From JBPCNH01 sp051001455 (GTDB lineage Bacteria; Actinomycetota; CADDZG01; WHSQ01), in contig JBPCNH010000006.1 in assembly GCA_051001455.1 (NCBI GenBank), positions 49,310-113,309 on the forward strand: 64,000 nt of DNA, read 5' to 3'. Shown here in pieces: positions 17,776-26,498 of this stretch. The position numbers were made by a program, and so were the translations under genes. The notes beneath the pieces are model-generated. The model had not been told where the DNA came from. It saw only the letters and a program-made list of their open reading frames with translations, and did not search any database. The first letter of the stretch is position 1. Each line of letters starts with the position of its first letter.

Positions 17776-18894
17776 ATGGACTTCGCTTTCTCACCGGAGC
17801 AGGACGAACTTCGTGCTCAAGCTCGTCGCTTCATGACCGACCGGTTCCCTGCCGAGAAGGTCGTCGAGGTAACCGAATGGATCGACACGGTGGACGAACC
17901 CGAGCTGGAGTTCCTCGACAAAGTGGCATGGTCGCACATCGCCGAGCTCGGTTGGATCGGTCTATCGGCTTCCGAAGATGCCGGTGGCTCCGGAATGAGT
18001 TTCGTGGATGAGGCCGTTCTTCTCGAGGAGCTAGGCTACGCGCTCTATCCTGGCCCCTACCTGTCCACGGTAGGTCTGGCTCTGCCTGCTCTTGAGAGAC
18101 AGCCGGACGCCCTCGAACGAGTTGTGTTGGGCCACGCCTCGGCGACCGCATCATGGCGGCTCTTCGATGGCTCCCCACCGACGCTGCGGGCGGTCCGATC
18201 CGACGACGACTGGAAAATCACGGGGTCCGAGGCCCTGATCCCTGATCTGTGGGAGAACACGTTCGTTGTCGTAGCCGCAGATGCTCCCGGTGGAGTCGCC
18301 TTGTTCTTGCTGGACATGGACGAGGTGTACGAGGGAAAAACCCGCCGGATGGGGACGATGGATGCGACTCGCCGCCTAAGTGACATCAGGCCGGAGGAGG
18401 ACGGAACCGCCGCGACGCTGTTGAGCGAACCCGGTGAGCCCACGGAGTCTTTACTCCACGGCATGCGTTTGCGCGCTCTTACCGCTGCCGCCCTCGAAGC
18501 CGTAGGGGTTGCCCAGAGGGCGCTCGATCTCGCCAAGGTGCACGTCACCGAACGCAGGCAGTTCGACCGTCCGATCGGTTCATACCAAGCGGTCTCGCAC
18601 CAAGTGGCGGATACCTACATGGAGGTAGAGCTGGCGCGTTCGCTGTCGTATTGGGCTGCGTGGTGCGTCGCGGAATCGGATCCGCAAGCAGAGGTTGCGG
18701 CAGCAGCCGCCAAGGCTTCCGCCGCACCTGCGGCCATAGCGGCGTGCGAGCGCGCGATCCAGGTGCATGGTGGGATCGGCTTCACGTGGGAGCACATCCT
18801 GCACAGGTACTACAAGCGCGCACAGTGGCTAGAGTCGTTCGGAGGCACCGCGCGCAAACATCGCGCGGCGATCGCCGAAGTGGTGCTGCGCTAA
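17776..18894 (+). CDS. Acyl-CoA dehydrogenase (divergent partner of the tandem pair)
   Basis: A 372-residue acyl-CoA dehydrogenase fold starting MDFAFSPEQDELRAQARRF and ending with the helical domain QVHGGIGFTWEHILHRYYKR. The middle beta domain is poorly conserved, and no clear catalytic Glu motif of the EGT type is seen; the matching loop reads ESFGGTARKH. This fits the partner subunit of heterotetrameric acyl-CoA dehydrogenases. The ATG has a GAGG ribosome site. It follows the first dehydrogenase by 58 bases and is probably co-transcribed. Confidence 0.9.
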   Translation: MDFAFSPEQDELRAQARRFMTDRFPAEKVVEVTEWIDTVDEPELEFLDKVAWSHIAELGWIGLSASEDAGGSGMSFVDEAVLLEELGYALYPGPYLSTVGLALPALERQPDALERVVLGHASATASWRLFDGSPPTLRAVRSDDDWKITGSEALIPDLWENTFVVVAADAPGGVALFLLDMDEVYEGKTRRMGTMDATRRLSDIRPEEDGTAATLLSEPGEPTESLLHGMRLRALTAAALEAVGVAQRALDLAKVHVTERRQFDRPIGSYQAVSHQVADTYMEVELARSLSYWAAWCVAESDPQAEVAAAAAKASAAPAAIAACERAIQVHGGIGFTWEHILHRYYKRAQWLESFGGTARKHRAAIAEVVLR

Positions 18895-18944
18895 CAGCGA
18901 CCTACAAAGCAACCGATATGCGACCCGTGTGCTACTAGTCGTCC

Positions 18945-18950
18945 TATAGT
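18945..18950 (+). promoter_or_regulatory. -10 box (TATAGT) for probable leaderless SCP2/hydrolase gene
   Basis: TATAGT ends seven bases before the ATG at 18958. An upstream in-frame GTG at 18949 overlaps this box, so I reject it as the start. Confidence 0.5.
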
Positions 18951-18957
18951 GACTGTA

Positions 18958-20154
18958 ATGAGCCAAGGGCCGGTGATCGCGTCGATCGATAGCCTTCCCG
19001 ACAGGTACGTTCCCGATGCCGCCCAGCTTCTCGACATCCGTTTCCGGATCAATGTAGGCCGCTGCTCGCGTGACGTCGTCGTGACTCCGCAGACATGCCA
19101 TGTCGAATCGCCATCTGGCAGGCCGGATGCCGAGATCTGTACGTCCGTGTCGGCATGGCTCGAGATGGATGCGGGCCGGCTTTCGGGTATCGAGGCGTTC
19201 GGCGAGAAGAAGCTCACTCTCCGGGGGAGCATCCAGAAAGCCCTGCTATTCGAGCCCTTGTTCGAGCGCCCACATGCCGGCGGCCTTCGTTACACGGTGG
19301 AGCGCGTCATGGTCGGCAAAGTAGGTGTCTCGACTCTGATCGCGGGAGATCCTGAGGCCCCACCTGTTGTCTTGGTGCATGGCCTCGGCGCGACGAAAGC
19401 ATCGATGCTCCCGATCGTGCCTCATCTCGCCCGCCATCACCGCGTCTACGCCCTGGACCTGCCCGGATTCGGTGCGTCTTCTAAGCCCCGCGGGCGCTAC
19501 GACGCCGGCTGGTTCGCGGGATACGTCTTCGCCTGGATGGAAGAGCTGGGGCTCGACCACGCCGGATTCGTCGGCAACTCGATGGGCGGCCGGATCATCC
19601 AAGAGATGGCGATGGCGGATAGCGATTCCGTCGATGGGATCGCATGTCTGTGCCCGGCCACGGCTTTCTCGCGTCGGCCGGCGCTCTGGTTGGCCAAGAT
19701 GTTGCGCCCCGAGCTCGGTTTCGCTGTGAATCGCATACCCCGCAAACGAATCATCTCCGGTCTGAAGGACCTGTTCGCCGATCCAGGGCGCGTCGACGAG
19801 TCTTGGTACGAAGCCGCCACGGACGACTTCCTAAAGACCTGGAAGAGTCCCCGGGCGCGCATGGCTTTCTTCGCGGCGGCTCGGCAGATCTATCTCGAGG
19901 AACCCGACGGAGACGCTGGATTCTTCGCGCGGCTGGCGCTTCTCGACGTTGCCGCCTTCTACATCTACGGCCGCCAAGACGTTTTGATCACTCCCCACTT
20001 CGGCAACAAGGTCGGTAGCGTCCTGCCGGCGGCTCAGGTCGAGGTCTGGGAAGACTGTGGCCACGCCCCGCAGGTGGAACACCCGGAGCGTGTAGCCGAA
20101 AAACTCCTCGGGTTCTTCGGAACGCGTTCTGAGGATCTTGCGATAGCGCGCTAA
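18958..20154 (+). CDS. SCP2-like domain fused to an alpha/beta hydrolase
   Basis: Residues ~1-115 resemble a sterol-carrier-protein-2 type lipid-binding domain (DIRFRINVGRCSRDVVV, SAWLEMDAGRLSGIEAF, KKLTLRGSIQKALLFEPLF). Residues ~130-395 form an alpha/beta hydrolase: oxyanion loop VLVHGLGATKAS, nucleophile elbow GNSMGGR, acid in YGRQDVL and catalytic His in CGHAPQ. The fusion suggests a hydrolase that receives a hydrophobic ligand from its own carrier domain, for example an esterase or thioesterase in lipid catabolism. Next to acyl-CoA dehydrogenases and the Mce operon this is coherent. The exact substrate is unknown. Confidence 0.82.
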   Translation: MSQGPVIASIDSLPDRYVPDAAQLLDIRFRINVGRCSRDVVVTPQTCHVESPSGRPDAEICTSVSAWLEMDAGRLSGIEAFGEKKLTLRGSIQKALLFEPLFERPHAGGLRYTVERVMVGKVGVSTLIAGDPEAPPVVLVHGLGATKASMLPIVPHLARHHRVYALDLPGFGASSKPRGRYDAGWFAGYVFAWMEELGLDHAGFVGNSMGGRIIQEMAMADSDSVDGIACLCPATAFSRRPALWLAKMLRPELGFAVNRIPRKRIISGLKDLFADPGRVDESWYEAATDDFLKTWKSPRARMAFFAAARQIYLEEPDGDAGFFARLALLDVAAFYIYGRQDVLITPHFGNKVGSVLPAAQVEVWEDCGHAPQVEHPERVAEKLLGFFGTRSEDLAIAR

Positions 20155-20162
20155 GTCGGAAG

Positions 20163-20684
20163 CTAACCGAGAGCAGGAACGGCGCTGGGGGATTGGAAGA
20201 TATCGACCCGTTCTACCTTCCATCCGTCTTCGACCTTTAGCAGCCCTGCTTCCAACCGAAGGATGTCTGTCTGAGGACCTCCGAGCCCGGCATTGGTGAT
20301 GGTTTCCTCAACGACGACGAAAACGGATGCCCTGTCGTCGTCGAGCTCTTGGACGAACAGGGATTCGATGCGACCACTGCTGGCCGCCTCGGCCGTCTCG
20401 ATCGCCTCGATGGCTTGCTCACCGAAGAAAGCGTCAACCTCTCCTTCGAATTCGCCGGTAGCGAATTCTCGGATCGCTGCGGCGTCCTCTTCGATCGTCT
20501 CGTGTGAGAAGTTGGTGAGCCTCGTCACGAATTCACGCGCCACGGCCTGTACCTCCTGACGTTGCGCTTCCTCGCGCTGGTCCTGCATGTAGAGCAGCCC
20601 GAAGAAGACCGCGCTGGCCAAGGCGATCACGAATAACGTCCACGGCGCGATGAACCGCCAGGGTAGTGCTGAGCGTTCCTTCAG
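20163..20684 (-). CDS. Mce-associated (Mam-like) membrane protein, probable CTG start
   Basis: This is the last gene of the mce operon. It has one transmembrane helix (APWTLFVIALASAVFFGLLYM) and an NTF2-like extracytoplasmic domain ending VEDGWKVERVDIFQS. It is similar in plan to the protein at 14785-15345. The only ATG/GTG/TTG in frame is GTG at 20630, but that would cut the helix and has no ribosome site. A CTG at 20684 has GGAG eight bases upstream and restores the helix, so I chose it. That start is inferred. The gene follows the last mce gene with almost no gap. Confidence 0.62.
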   Translation of the reverse strand: MKERSALPWRFIAPWTLFVIALASAVFFGLLYMQDQREEAQRQEVQAVAREFVTRLTNFSHETIEEDAAAIREFATGEFEGEVDAFFGEQAIEAIETAEAASSGRIESLFVQELDDDRASVFVVVEETITNAGLGGPQTDILRLEAGLLKVEDGWKVERVDIFQSPSAVPALG

Positions 20685-20688
20685 GTCC

Positions 20689-21777
20689 TTATCTCCTCAA
20701 CTGGGAGTCCGGGGCCAGCCGGATAGTGCCCTGTTGGGCCGCTCCGACACCGTCACCGTATATCGAGGAGCAACTCTTGCCCGGGAAGACGTTCGGCGCC
20801 GCTCGCTTGGGCGCGTATTGGCGGCCCGACGGCTCGGTATGGGGCTGTAGTTGCACGCGGAACCAGGTATCGCCGAACTGGTCTTTCTGGACGGCTTGTT
20901 CGACTGCATCGAAGAAGAAGTGGTTCGTGTCGATCGCCTTGGCCACCTTGTCGATGCGCTTCACGAGTGCCCTGTTGACCTTTCCGGCATCCCGGATGAA
21001 GCAGGCGAGGTTCGCTTTTTCGCTCGCGATCAGGTCATTGGCTACGTCGAGGAACCGAGCGCCTTCTTTGTTGAGGTCCACCAGCTCAAACCGGTTATCC
21101 CGCAACAGGTCCGCCAGGAGGGCGGTTTGGCGGAGGTCGTCCGCGAAGACGCGGGCGTTGTCTGCGAAGACGCCCGTGAGCTCGGGCCCGGTCTCGATCA
21201 GGTTCTTGAGCGTGCCCTCGATGTCGAGCAGGCGTTCCGGCAGGTCCGCCGCGTCTTCAGAGAAACGTGCCAGGTCACTGGACCGTTCATCCACCGCTTT
21301 ATCTAGTTCGGCGAGAACCGTGGTGAGATCATCCGACGGAACTGCGTCCAGGACGTCCGCGAGAACCTCGAGCGTTTTCGACACATCGGGCGGAGGGCGA
21401 GTATCGTCCCGGGCGATGGTGGCTCCGTTGTCGAGCGGCGGGCCCTCGCCGGGTTCGAGCTCGAGCGTGAGCTCGCCGATAGGACTGCGGCGGACGATAA
21501 CGGCCGTGGTCCCGCCCGGGACTTTCGTACCCGGGTTGAGCGTCATGTCCACCAACACGCCGGTTTCGGTCAGGGTCACATCGTCGACGGTGCCGACCAC
21601 TAGTCCCCGCATCGTGACGTCGTTGCGACCGGCCAAGCCGGCCGCGTCACTGAACTCTGCCGCGAGCTTAGGTCCTTCCTTCTGCGTCAGGATGAAGTTC
21701 TGGATCCCGAAAATGATCAAGGCGACGGATGCCAGCATGAAGGTCGCGACGTTGATGGGCGTGCGCAGCTTCTTCAT
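20689..21777 (-). CDS. Mce-family protein, sixth (MceF position)
   Basis: MlaD/Mce lipid-transport protein with an N-terminal membrane anchor (INVATFMLASVALIIFGIQ), an MCE domain (residues ~38-115, AAEFSDAAGLAGRNDVTMRG to SPIGELTLELEPG) and a long helical region thought to form the periplasm-spanning tube. The C-terminus (GKSCSSIYGDGVG) is like MceF-type proteins. Its start overlaps the preceding mce gene by four bases. Confidence 0.93.
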   Translation of the reverse strand: MKKLRTPINVATFMLASVALIIFGIQNFILTQKEGPKLAAEFSDAAGLAGRNDVTMRGLVVGTVDDVTLTETGVLVDMTLNPGTKVPGGTTAVIVRRSPIGELTLELEPGEGPPLDNGATIARDDTRPPPDVSKTLEVLADVLDAVPSDDLTTVLAELDKAVDERSSDLARFSEDAADLPERLLDIEGTLKNLIETGPELTGVFADNARVFADDLRQTALLADLLRDNRFELVDLNKEGARFLDVANDLIASEKANLACFIRDAGKVNRALVKRIDKVAKAIDTNHFFFDAVEQAVQKDQFGDTWFRVQLQPHTEPSGRQYAPKRAAPNVFPGKSCSSIYGDGVGAAQQGTIRLAPDSQLRR

Positions 21778-22745
21778 CGCCGGCCCTCCCCGTCCTTCTC
21801 ACAGTTTCGGGCAGGGTCCTTGGGATCGTCGTTCAGACCGCAGAACACGAAGTCTTGGATCACCTGGTTGAACTCGGTGTATTCGACGGCCTGGGTGTTG
21901 TAGTTGTGCCCCGGTGCCCATCTGAGGACGTTGCGTAAGGCACCTTGCTCGTGGGCAAGCACACCTAGGATCACTCGGGCTTGACTGTAGAAACGTTTCA
22001 TCCGGCCGAGATGTTCGTTCATCAGCGAGTAAGCGCCCTTGGCGAGCCGATTGAGGCTGATGATCGCGCTCTCCAATCGGACGCTTTCTTCCTCGAGCAT
22101 CGAGATCGAGCGGGCAGCGTTCTGGACCGAAAGGGCGTGGTCGTCGGCCTTGGCGGCGAGGGTCTCGTTGAAGCCGCGCAGGGAGCGGATCAACTTCACG
22201 ATTCCCTTGGAACGGCCGGCATATACCGTGACGATGTCCCTGTAGTTAGACAACAGGTTACGCAGTTCCTGTCCTCGCCCACCGAAGCCCCGGCCACCTT
22301 CGTTGATCATGATGGCCAACTCGGATGCGCCGATGGCGCCGAATACGTCAACACCTTCCGCTACCAGGTTCTCGAGGTCGCTCCGAACCTCGGTGCGAGT
22401 GATGTGTGCGCCGTCGGCTAGCAGGGGGGCCGATTCCGGGAGGTCTTCAGGCACGACGATGTCTAGGATCCGTTCCCCGAGGACACTGGTGCGACGGACG
22501 CGTATCGTGATGTCCTGGGGGACCCGAGCACCGGGATCGAGCTCGACCGTCACTCGTGCCTCGTTCCCTGCGAGGCGGATGTCGCTCACTTTCCCGACCT
22601 GGATATCGGCCATCGTGACCGGCGCGTCTTCCGCTAGGTCGCCGACGTCGTCGAAATTGGCGGTAGCCCGGATCGCGTCCCCGCCGCACCCGGCTACGAG
22701 CGATGCGACGAGCAGAGCGGCGAGACCAAGTTTCAAGCGCTTCAC
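21774..22745 (-). CDS. Mce-family lipoprotein, fifth (MceE position)
   Basis: It carries a signal peptide with lipobox LVAGC (Cys ~20) followed by the MCE domain (RATANFDDVGDLAEDAPVTM, then VGKVSDIRLAGNEARVTVEL and RTSVLGERILDIVVP). The helical tail is ~190 residues. In actinobacteria MceE is the usual lipoprotein. Four-base overlaps join it to both neighbours. Confidence 0.93.
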   Translation of the reverse strand: MKRLKLGLAALLVASLVAGCGGDAIRATANFDDVGDLAEDAPVTMADIQVGKVSDIRLAGNEARVTVELDPGARVPQDITIRVRRTSVLGERILDIVVPEDLPESAPLLADGAHITRTEVRSDLENLVAEGVDVFGAIGASELAIMINEGGRGFGGRGQELRNLLSNYRDIVTVYAGRSKGIVKLIRSLRGFNETLAAKADDHALSVQNAARSISMLEEESVRLESAIISLNRLAKGAYSLMNEHLGRMKRFYSQARVILGVLAHEQGALRNVLRWAPGHNYNTQAVEYTEFNQVIQDFVFCGLNDDPKDPARNCEKDGEGRR

Positions 22746-24040
22746 CTCAAAGACCCCCTCGCGCTCAGCTGGGGGACCTTCACGTTGTCCATCAGGTCGT
22801 CGAGCAGATCGTCGAGCGCGTCACCTTCGCTCTGCTTCTTCTTGCGATCTCGACACTTCTTCGGATCCTTAGCGTTCTTGCACTTCTCCTTGAGTTCCTT
22901 TTTCATCTCCTGGCGCACGTCGTCGGGCAGCTCTTGGAGAGCCTCCTCGAGGGCCTGTCCCGGAGAGCGCTGATCTCCCTCTTCGCAGGTTCCGTCGGAC
23001 ACACAGAAGAGATCGGGCAAGCGCTCTTGCCAGTAGCGGGACGAGGAGCATTCTTCGACCTCGAGACGGAGGCACACGCCCTGCAGCCTCTCCTCGAGGC
23101 GCAACATCGCCAGCTCGAATAGGGGAGCGCCCTGATTGCCGAGACGGAGCCAGTTGCTTTCCCAGTTCATCGCCCGGCGCGCCGAGTCGAACAAGCGGAC
23201 CGCCCACTTGCTGGTGCGGGCGAATTTGTCTGCATTCCGCTCGAGAGTTCTGAACGTGCGAGTGAGCATCCGAACGTCTTTGCCCAATGGGTCGCGATGT
23301 TCGATGAGGAGTGAAGCCAACTCGGTAGCCGCTTCGTTAAGGCCGCGGATCGTGCCCTCGACGGCATCGCGGTTGGTGTTGATGGTCCGTCCTACGGCGT
23401 TGTATGAGTGGATGACCCGGGCGATGGCGTCCTGCCGGGTGGCCAGAGACGTCGTGAGCGTGTTCAGTTCCTGGATCAGACCAACGAGGCTTTCCTTCTT
23501 GTTGGCCAGAACGTTGATCGCCCCCGTGCCCTTGTCGATCAACCTGTTGATGCCCTCACCATTGCCTTCGAGGATCGTGGCTGCATTCGTCACGAAGTCG
23601 GCCACTTTGTCCGGGTCGAGCGCTCCGAAATAATCCTGCAAGCCCCGCAGCAACTCATCCTGTTCGGCGGGAACACTTGTGCGTTCGATGGGTATGCGGT
23701 CGTCTTCGTATTCGGCATCTCCTGCTTGGTAAGCGGGGAATAGTTGGACGTAGCGCTCTCCGAGTAGAGACACCGGTACGAGCGTCGCTTTCACGTCCTC
23801 GGGAAGCTTGAGGTCTGGGTCCTCGATGCGGAAGGTGACCTCGGCATGCTCCTCGGTTTGGCTGACATCGATGATGCGTCCGACATCCACACCGAGGACC
23901 CTGACGCTGTTGCCGGGGAATACCTGGACCGCGCGGCTGAACTCGGCGGTCATGGTGCGTGAGTCGTCAGAACCGCCCAGCTGACATCCGGATGCAACTA
24001 GAGCGAGTGCCGCGGCAAGGCCTATCAGACGCTTGCTCAT
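22742..24040 (-). CDS. Mce-family lipoprotein, fourth, with highly charged C-terminus
   Basis: Lipobox LVASGC (Cys ~19), MCE domain (RTMTAEFSRAVQVFPGNSV to VSLLGERYVQLFPAY), then a helical region. The last ~90 residues are unusual: a Cys-containing part (LEVEECSSSRYW, CVSDGTCEEG) and a very charged stretch rich in Lys, Glu and Asp (EMKKELKEKCKNAKDP, DALDDLLDDLMDN). A second lipoprotein at the MceD position is a departure from the common mycobacterial plan. The 432-residue length fits the family. Confidence 0.92.
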   Translation of the reverse strand: MSKRLIGLAAALALVASGCQLGGSDDSRTMTAEFSRAVQVFPGNSVRVLGVDVGRIIDVSQTEEHAEVTFRIEDPDLKLPEDVKATLVPVSLLGERYVQLFPAYQAGDAEYEDDRIPIERTSVPAEQDELLRGLQDYFGALDPDKVADFVTNAATILEGNGEGINRLIDKGTGAINVLANKKESLVGLIQELNTLTTSLATRQDAIARVIHSYNAVGRTINTNRDAVEGTIRGLNEAATELASLLIEHRDPLGKDVRMLTRTFRTLERNADKFARTSKWAVRLFDSARRAMNWESNWLRLGNQGAPLFELAMLRLEERLQGVCLRLEVEECSSSRYWQERLPDLFCVSDGTCEEGDQRSPGQALEEALQELPDDVRQEMKKELKEKCKNAKDPKKCRDRKKKQSEGDALDDLLDDLMDNVKVPQLSARGSLR

Positions 24041-25308
24041 AGCAAGCCTCCTCGAAGCGCGGCGCCGAGGCCGGTGGTGCCGGTGACGCCGTCGAGGAAG
24101 TCTCCCAGGTCACCAGGGATGGGTACTTCGTCGATCAGCTCGTTGAGAGGATCTTCGTCGCCCGGTTCTTCTTCCTTCGTCCCGCGAGACTTCTTGCCTT
24201 CGTCGGTCTCTTCAGGCTCGCCGTAATCGTGCCGCTCGTGACATTCCCTCGGGTCAGGGCCGAGCAGGTCGTCGAGAGCCTGGTCGAGCGCGCCGCATGG
24301 ACCGAACGCCGCGTCCATGCCTATGGGTCCGAGGGACTGCACGAAGATGTTGGCCCACCGGTTCGGTACGCCTTGCGAATAGCCGACGCTCTGGTAGCCG
24401 CGCACGGAATCGTGCAGGTAGGAGACTCCTGCGGCGAGTTCGAGCTGGTGCTCGTTGAGAGACCGGAGCGTCACGTTGAGGCCCTGCAATGCTCCATCCA
24501 GTGCCGGGCGGTTGCGCCTGACGAGAGCCGCGACCTTGTGGGAGGCGGAATCCGTACTCTCCAGCAACAGACGCAGGTCATCGGTGCGTTCCGCGAGGTT
24601 GCCGAGCACGACATCGAGGTTGTCGATCAGGCTGATCAAGGTGTCGTCGCGTTCCGCGAACGTAGCGCTCAGAGTGCGGAGGGAATCCAGCAGCCGGCCG
24701 AGCTCGACACGCCGGTTGTCGATGGCGGCGGCGGTGTCACCGAATCCCTCGACCAGAGCGACGATGTCGCCGCGTTTGCCCTTCGTGATCTTGGTGATCT
24801 CCTCCATGAAAGTCTCGAGTGCATCTGCATCAGACGCTTCGAGTAGATCGACAGAGGTGTTGTTGAGCTCGATCAGGGATACCGGAGTGCGAGTACGGTC
24901 GAGCGGGATCTCGTCGCCGTCAGCCAAGCGATGCGGTCCGTCTCCGGCGTGGAGGGTGACGTTCTTCTTTCCGAGGAGCGTCTCGATGGCGATCTCAGCC
25001 CCGGAGTCGCTCGGGAGGATGACCCCTTGATCGACCTTCATATTGACGACGACCTCGCCGCCGTCGATCTCGATGCTGTCGATCGTTCCGGCGTCCAAGC
25101 CGGCCACCTTGACCTTGTCGTTCGGCTTCAACCCTGCCGCGTCGCTGAACCGAGCGCTGACCGAGTAGGTGTCGGCGAAAGCTCCTCCAGAAAGCAACAG
25201 GGAGAAAGCCGAACCCCCCAGCACGAACAGGGCACCGAGGACTCCGATCAGCATCTGGTTGCGCTCGAGGAACGAGGTGCGTCCCTTGTTGCGTTTGAAG
25301 ATGCTCAT
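24037..25308 (-). CDS. Mce-family protein, third (MceC position)
   Basis: Transmembrane anchor (LIGVLGALFVLGGSAFSLLLS), MCE domain (DTYSVSARFSDAAGLKPND to TLLGKKNVTLHAG), a helical repeat region, and an acidic, low-complexity C-terminus (EPEETDEGKKSRGTKEEEPG). It has 423 residues. Four-base overlaps join both neighbours. Confidence 0.93.
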   Translation of the reverse strand: MSIFKRNKGRTSFLERNQMLIGVLGALFVLGGSAFSLLLSGGAFADTYSVSARFSDAAGLKPNDKVKVAGLDAGTIDSIEIDGGEVVVNMKVDQGVILPSDSGAEIAIETLLGKKNVTLHAGDGPHRLADGDEIPLDRTRTPVSLIELNNTSVDLLEASDADALETFMEEITKITKGKRGDIVALVEGFGDTAAAIDNRRVELGRLLDSLRTLSATFAERDDTLISLIDNLDVVLGNLAERTDDLRLLLESTDSASHKVAALVRRNRPALDGALQGLNVTLRSLNEHQLELAAGVSYLHDSVRGYQSVGYSQGVPNRWANIFVQSLGPIGMDAAFGPCGALDQALDDLLGPDPRECHERHDYGEPEETDEGKKSRGTKEEEPGDEDPLNELIDEVPIPGDLGDFLDGVTGTTGLGAALRGGLL

Positions 25309-26498
25309 AGCCGAGCCCCTGTCAAGAGGAAACGCAGGATCGCTTGGAGCCCCTCGCTGGGTTGCGGTTCGGCGCGGCGGACCCCGCCATCGTCGCCGCT
25401 GTTGTTCTGGCCGCGTGGCCAGCGGTCGTCGCCGTCTTCGTCTTTGTCGTATCCCTGGTTGGCGCCGTGTCCCACGGCCGGCGATCCCCCGGAGTCGCCG
25501 TGCTGGTTATCCAGCTCGTTCTGGGCGACGAGGATGTTGGATTCCTGGTCCTTCACGACGATCTTGGTGATGCGCACGTTGAACCACTCGCCCCAACTGC
25601 TCGTCTGGAAGTACCCGGCGATCCCCAACGGGAAGGTGCGGAGGGTCTCGTCGAGATTGTCCTTGTTCTTGGCCAGCACCTTCGTGACCGTTCGCAGCGA
25701 CGCGATCGTAGCGTCGAAGTCGTCTCCAGAATCGGTGACCAACTCGTCGAGCTGATTCTGAACCCGGGCGAAGTTCGTGATGAAGGTGTTGATGTCATCG
25801 GTGCGGCGTGCGAGGACGGTGCCGACCCGGTCGAGATCATCGAAGATCTCTCCGATCGCGCCTTCCTGTCCCGCATATGCAGCCATGATCGTGTCCGCCG
25901 ATGAGATCAGACGCTCGATCTCGTCGTCCTCCTGACCTAACGCCTGGCCGAGCTTGGCTCCCTCGCTGAGGAGCTGACGGACCTGGTTCTCGTTCCCCAC
26001 AAGTGCGGTGTTGATGGCGTCGAGAAATGCGTTGGCTTGCTTGGGATCGATCGCCTGCAGGATGGGACCTATGCGGTTGAGGAAGGTCCCGATGTCGTTG
26101 ACGTCTTCGGTGTTCTCATCAGGGATCACGTCTTCCGCAGCGAACACTTCGTCGTCGCTGCCCGGATACACGTAGAGGAACCTCTGTCCGAGAACGTTCC
26201 TCCATCTGATGGCGACGGTTGAATCCTTGGGCAGCTCGACATCCTTGTCGAGGTTGAATCTGACTATCGCTTTTCCGTCACGGATCTCGGTCCCCTCGAC
26301 GCGCCCGACGTCTACTCCCGCGAGCTTCACCGCATCGCCCTTCAGGACCCCCGTAGCGTCTTCGAATTCCGCCGAGATGACGTACGTGTCGGCGAAGAGT
26401 CGCGAGTTGGCCAGCTTGACGCCGAGCGCGACCGTCATGATCGCAGCGATCACGCTGAAGATCAGCACTTTGATGACCATCGCCTTGTTGGTCTTCAT
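25305..26498 (-). CDS. Mce-family protein, second (MceB position)
   Basis: Membrane anchor (VLIFSVIAAIMTVALGVKLA), MCE domain (DTYVISAEFEDATGVLKGDA to NVLGQRFLYVYPGSD), helical tube region, then a polar, disordered-looking segment (GDSGGSPAVGHGANQGYDKD) before the end. It has 397 residues. Confidence 0.93.
   Translation of the reverse strand: MKTNKAMVIKVLIFSVIAAIMTVALGVKLANSRLFADTYVISAEFEDATGVLKGDAVKLAGVDVGRVEGTEIRDGKAIVRFNLDKDVELPKDSTVAIRWRNVLGQRFLYVYPGSDDEVFAAEDVIPDENTEDVNDIGTFLNRIGPILQAIDPKQANAFLDAINTALVGNENQVRQLLSEGAKLGQALGQEDDEIERLISSADTIMAAYAGQEGAIGEIFDDLDRVGTVLARRTDDINTFITNFARVQNQLDELVTDSGDDFDATIASLRTVTKVLAKNKDNLDETLRTFPLGIAGYFQTSSWGEWFNVRITKIVVKDQESNILVAQNELDNQHGDSGGSPAVGHGANQGYDKDEDGDDRWPRGQNNSGDDGGVRRAEPQPSEGLQAILRFLLTGARL

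Noticed and set aside
20666..21871. Plus-strand open frame of about 400 codons over the sixth mce gene
   Set aside because: Ser/Arg-rich product without a domain, antisense to a conserved Mce protein.
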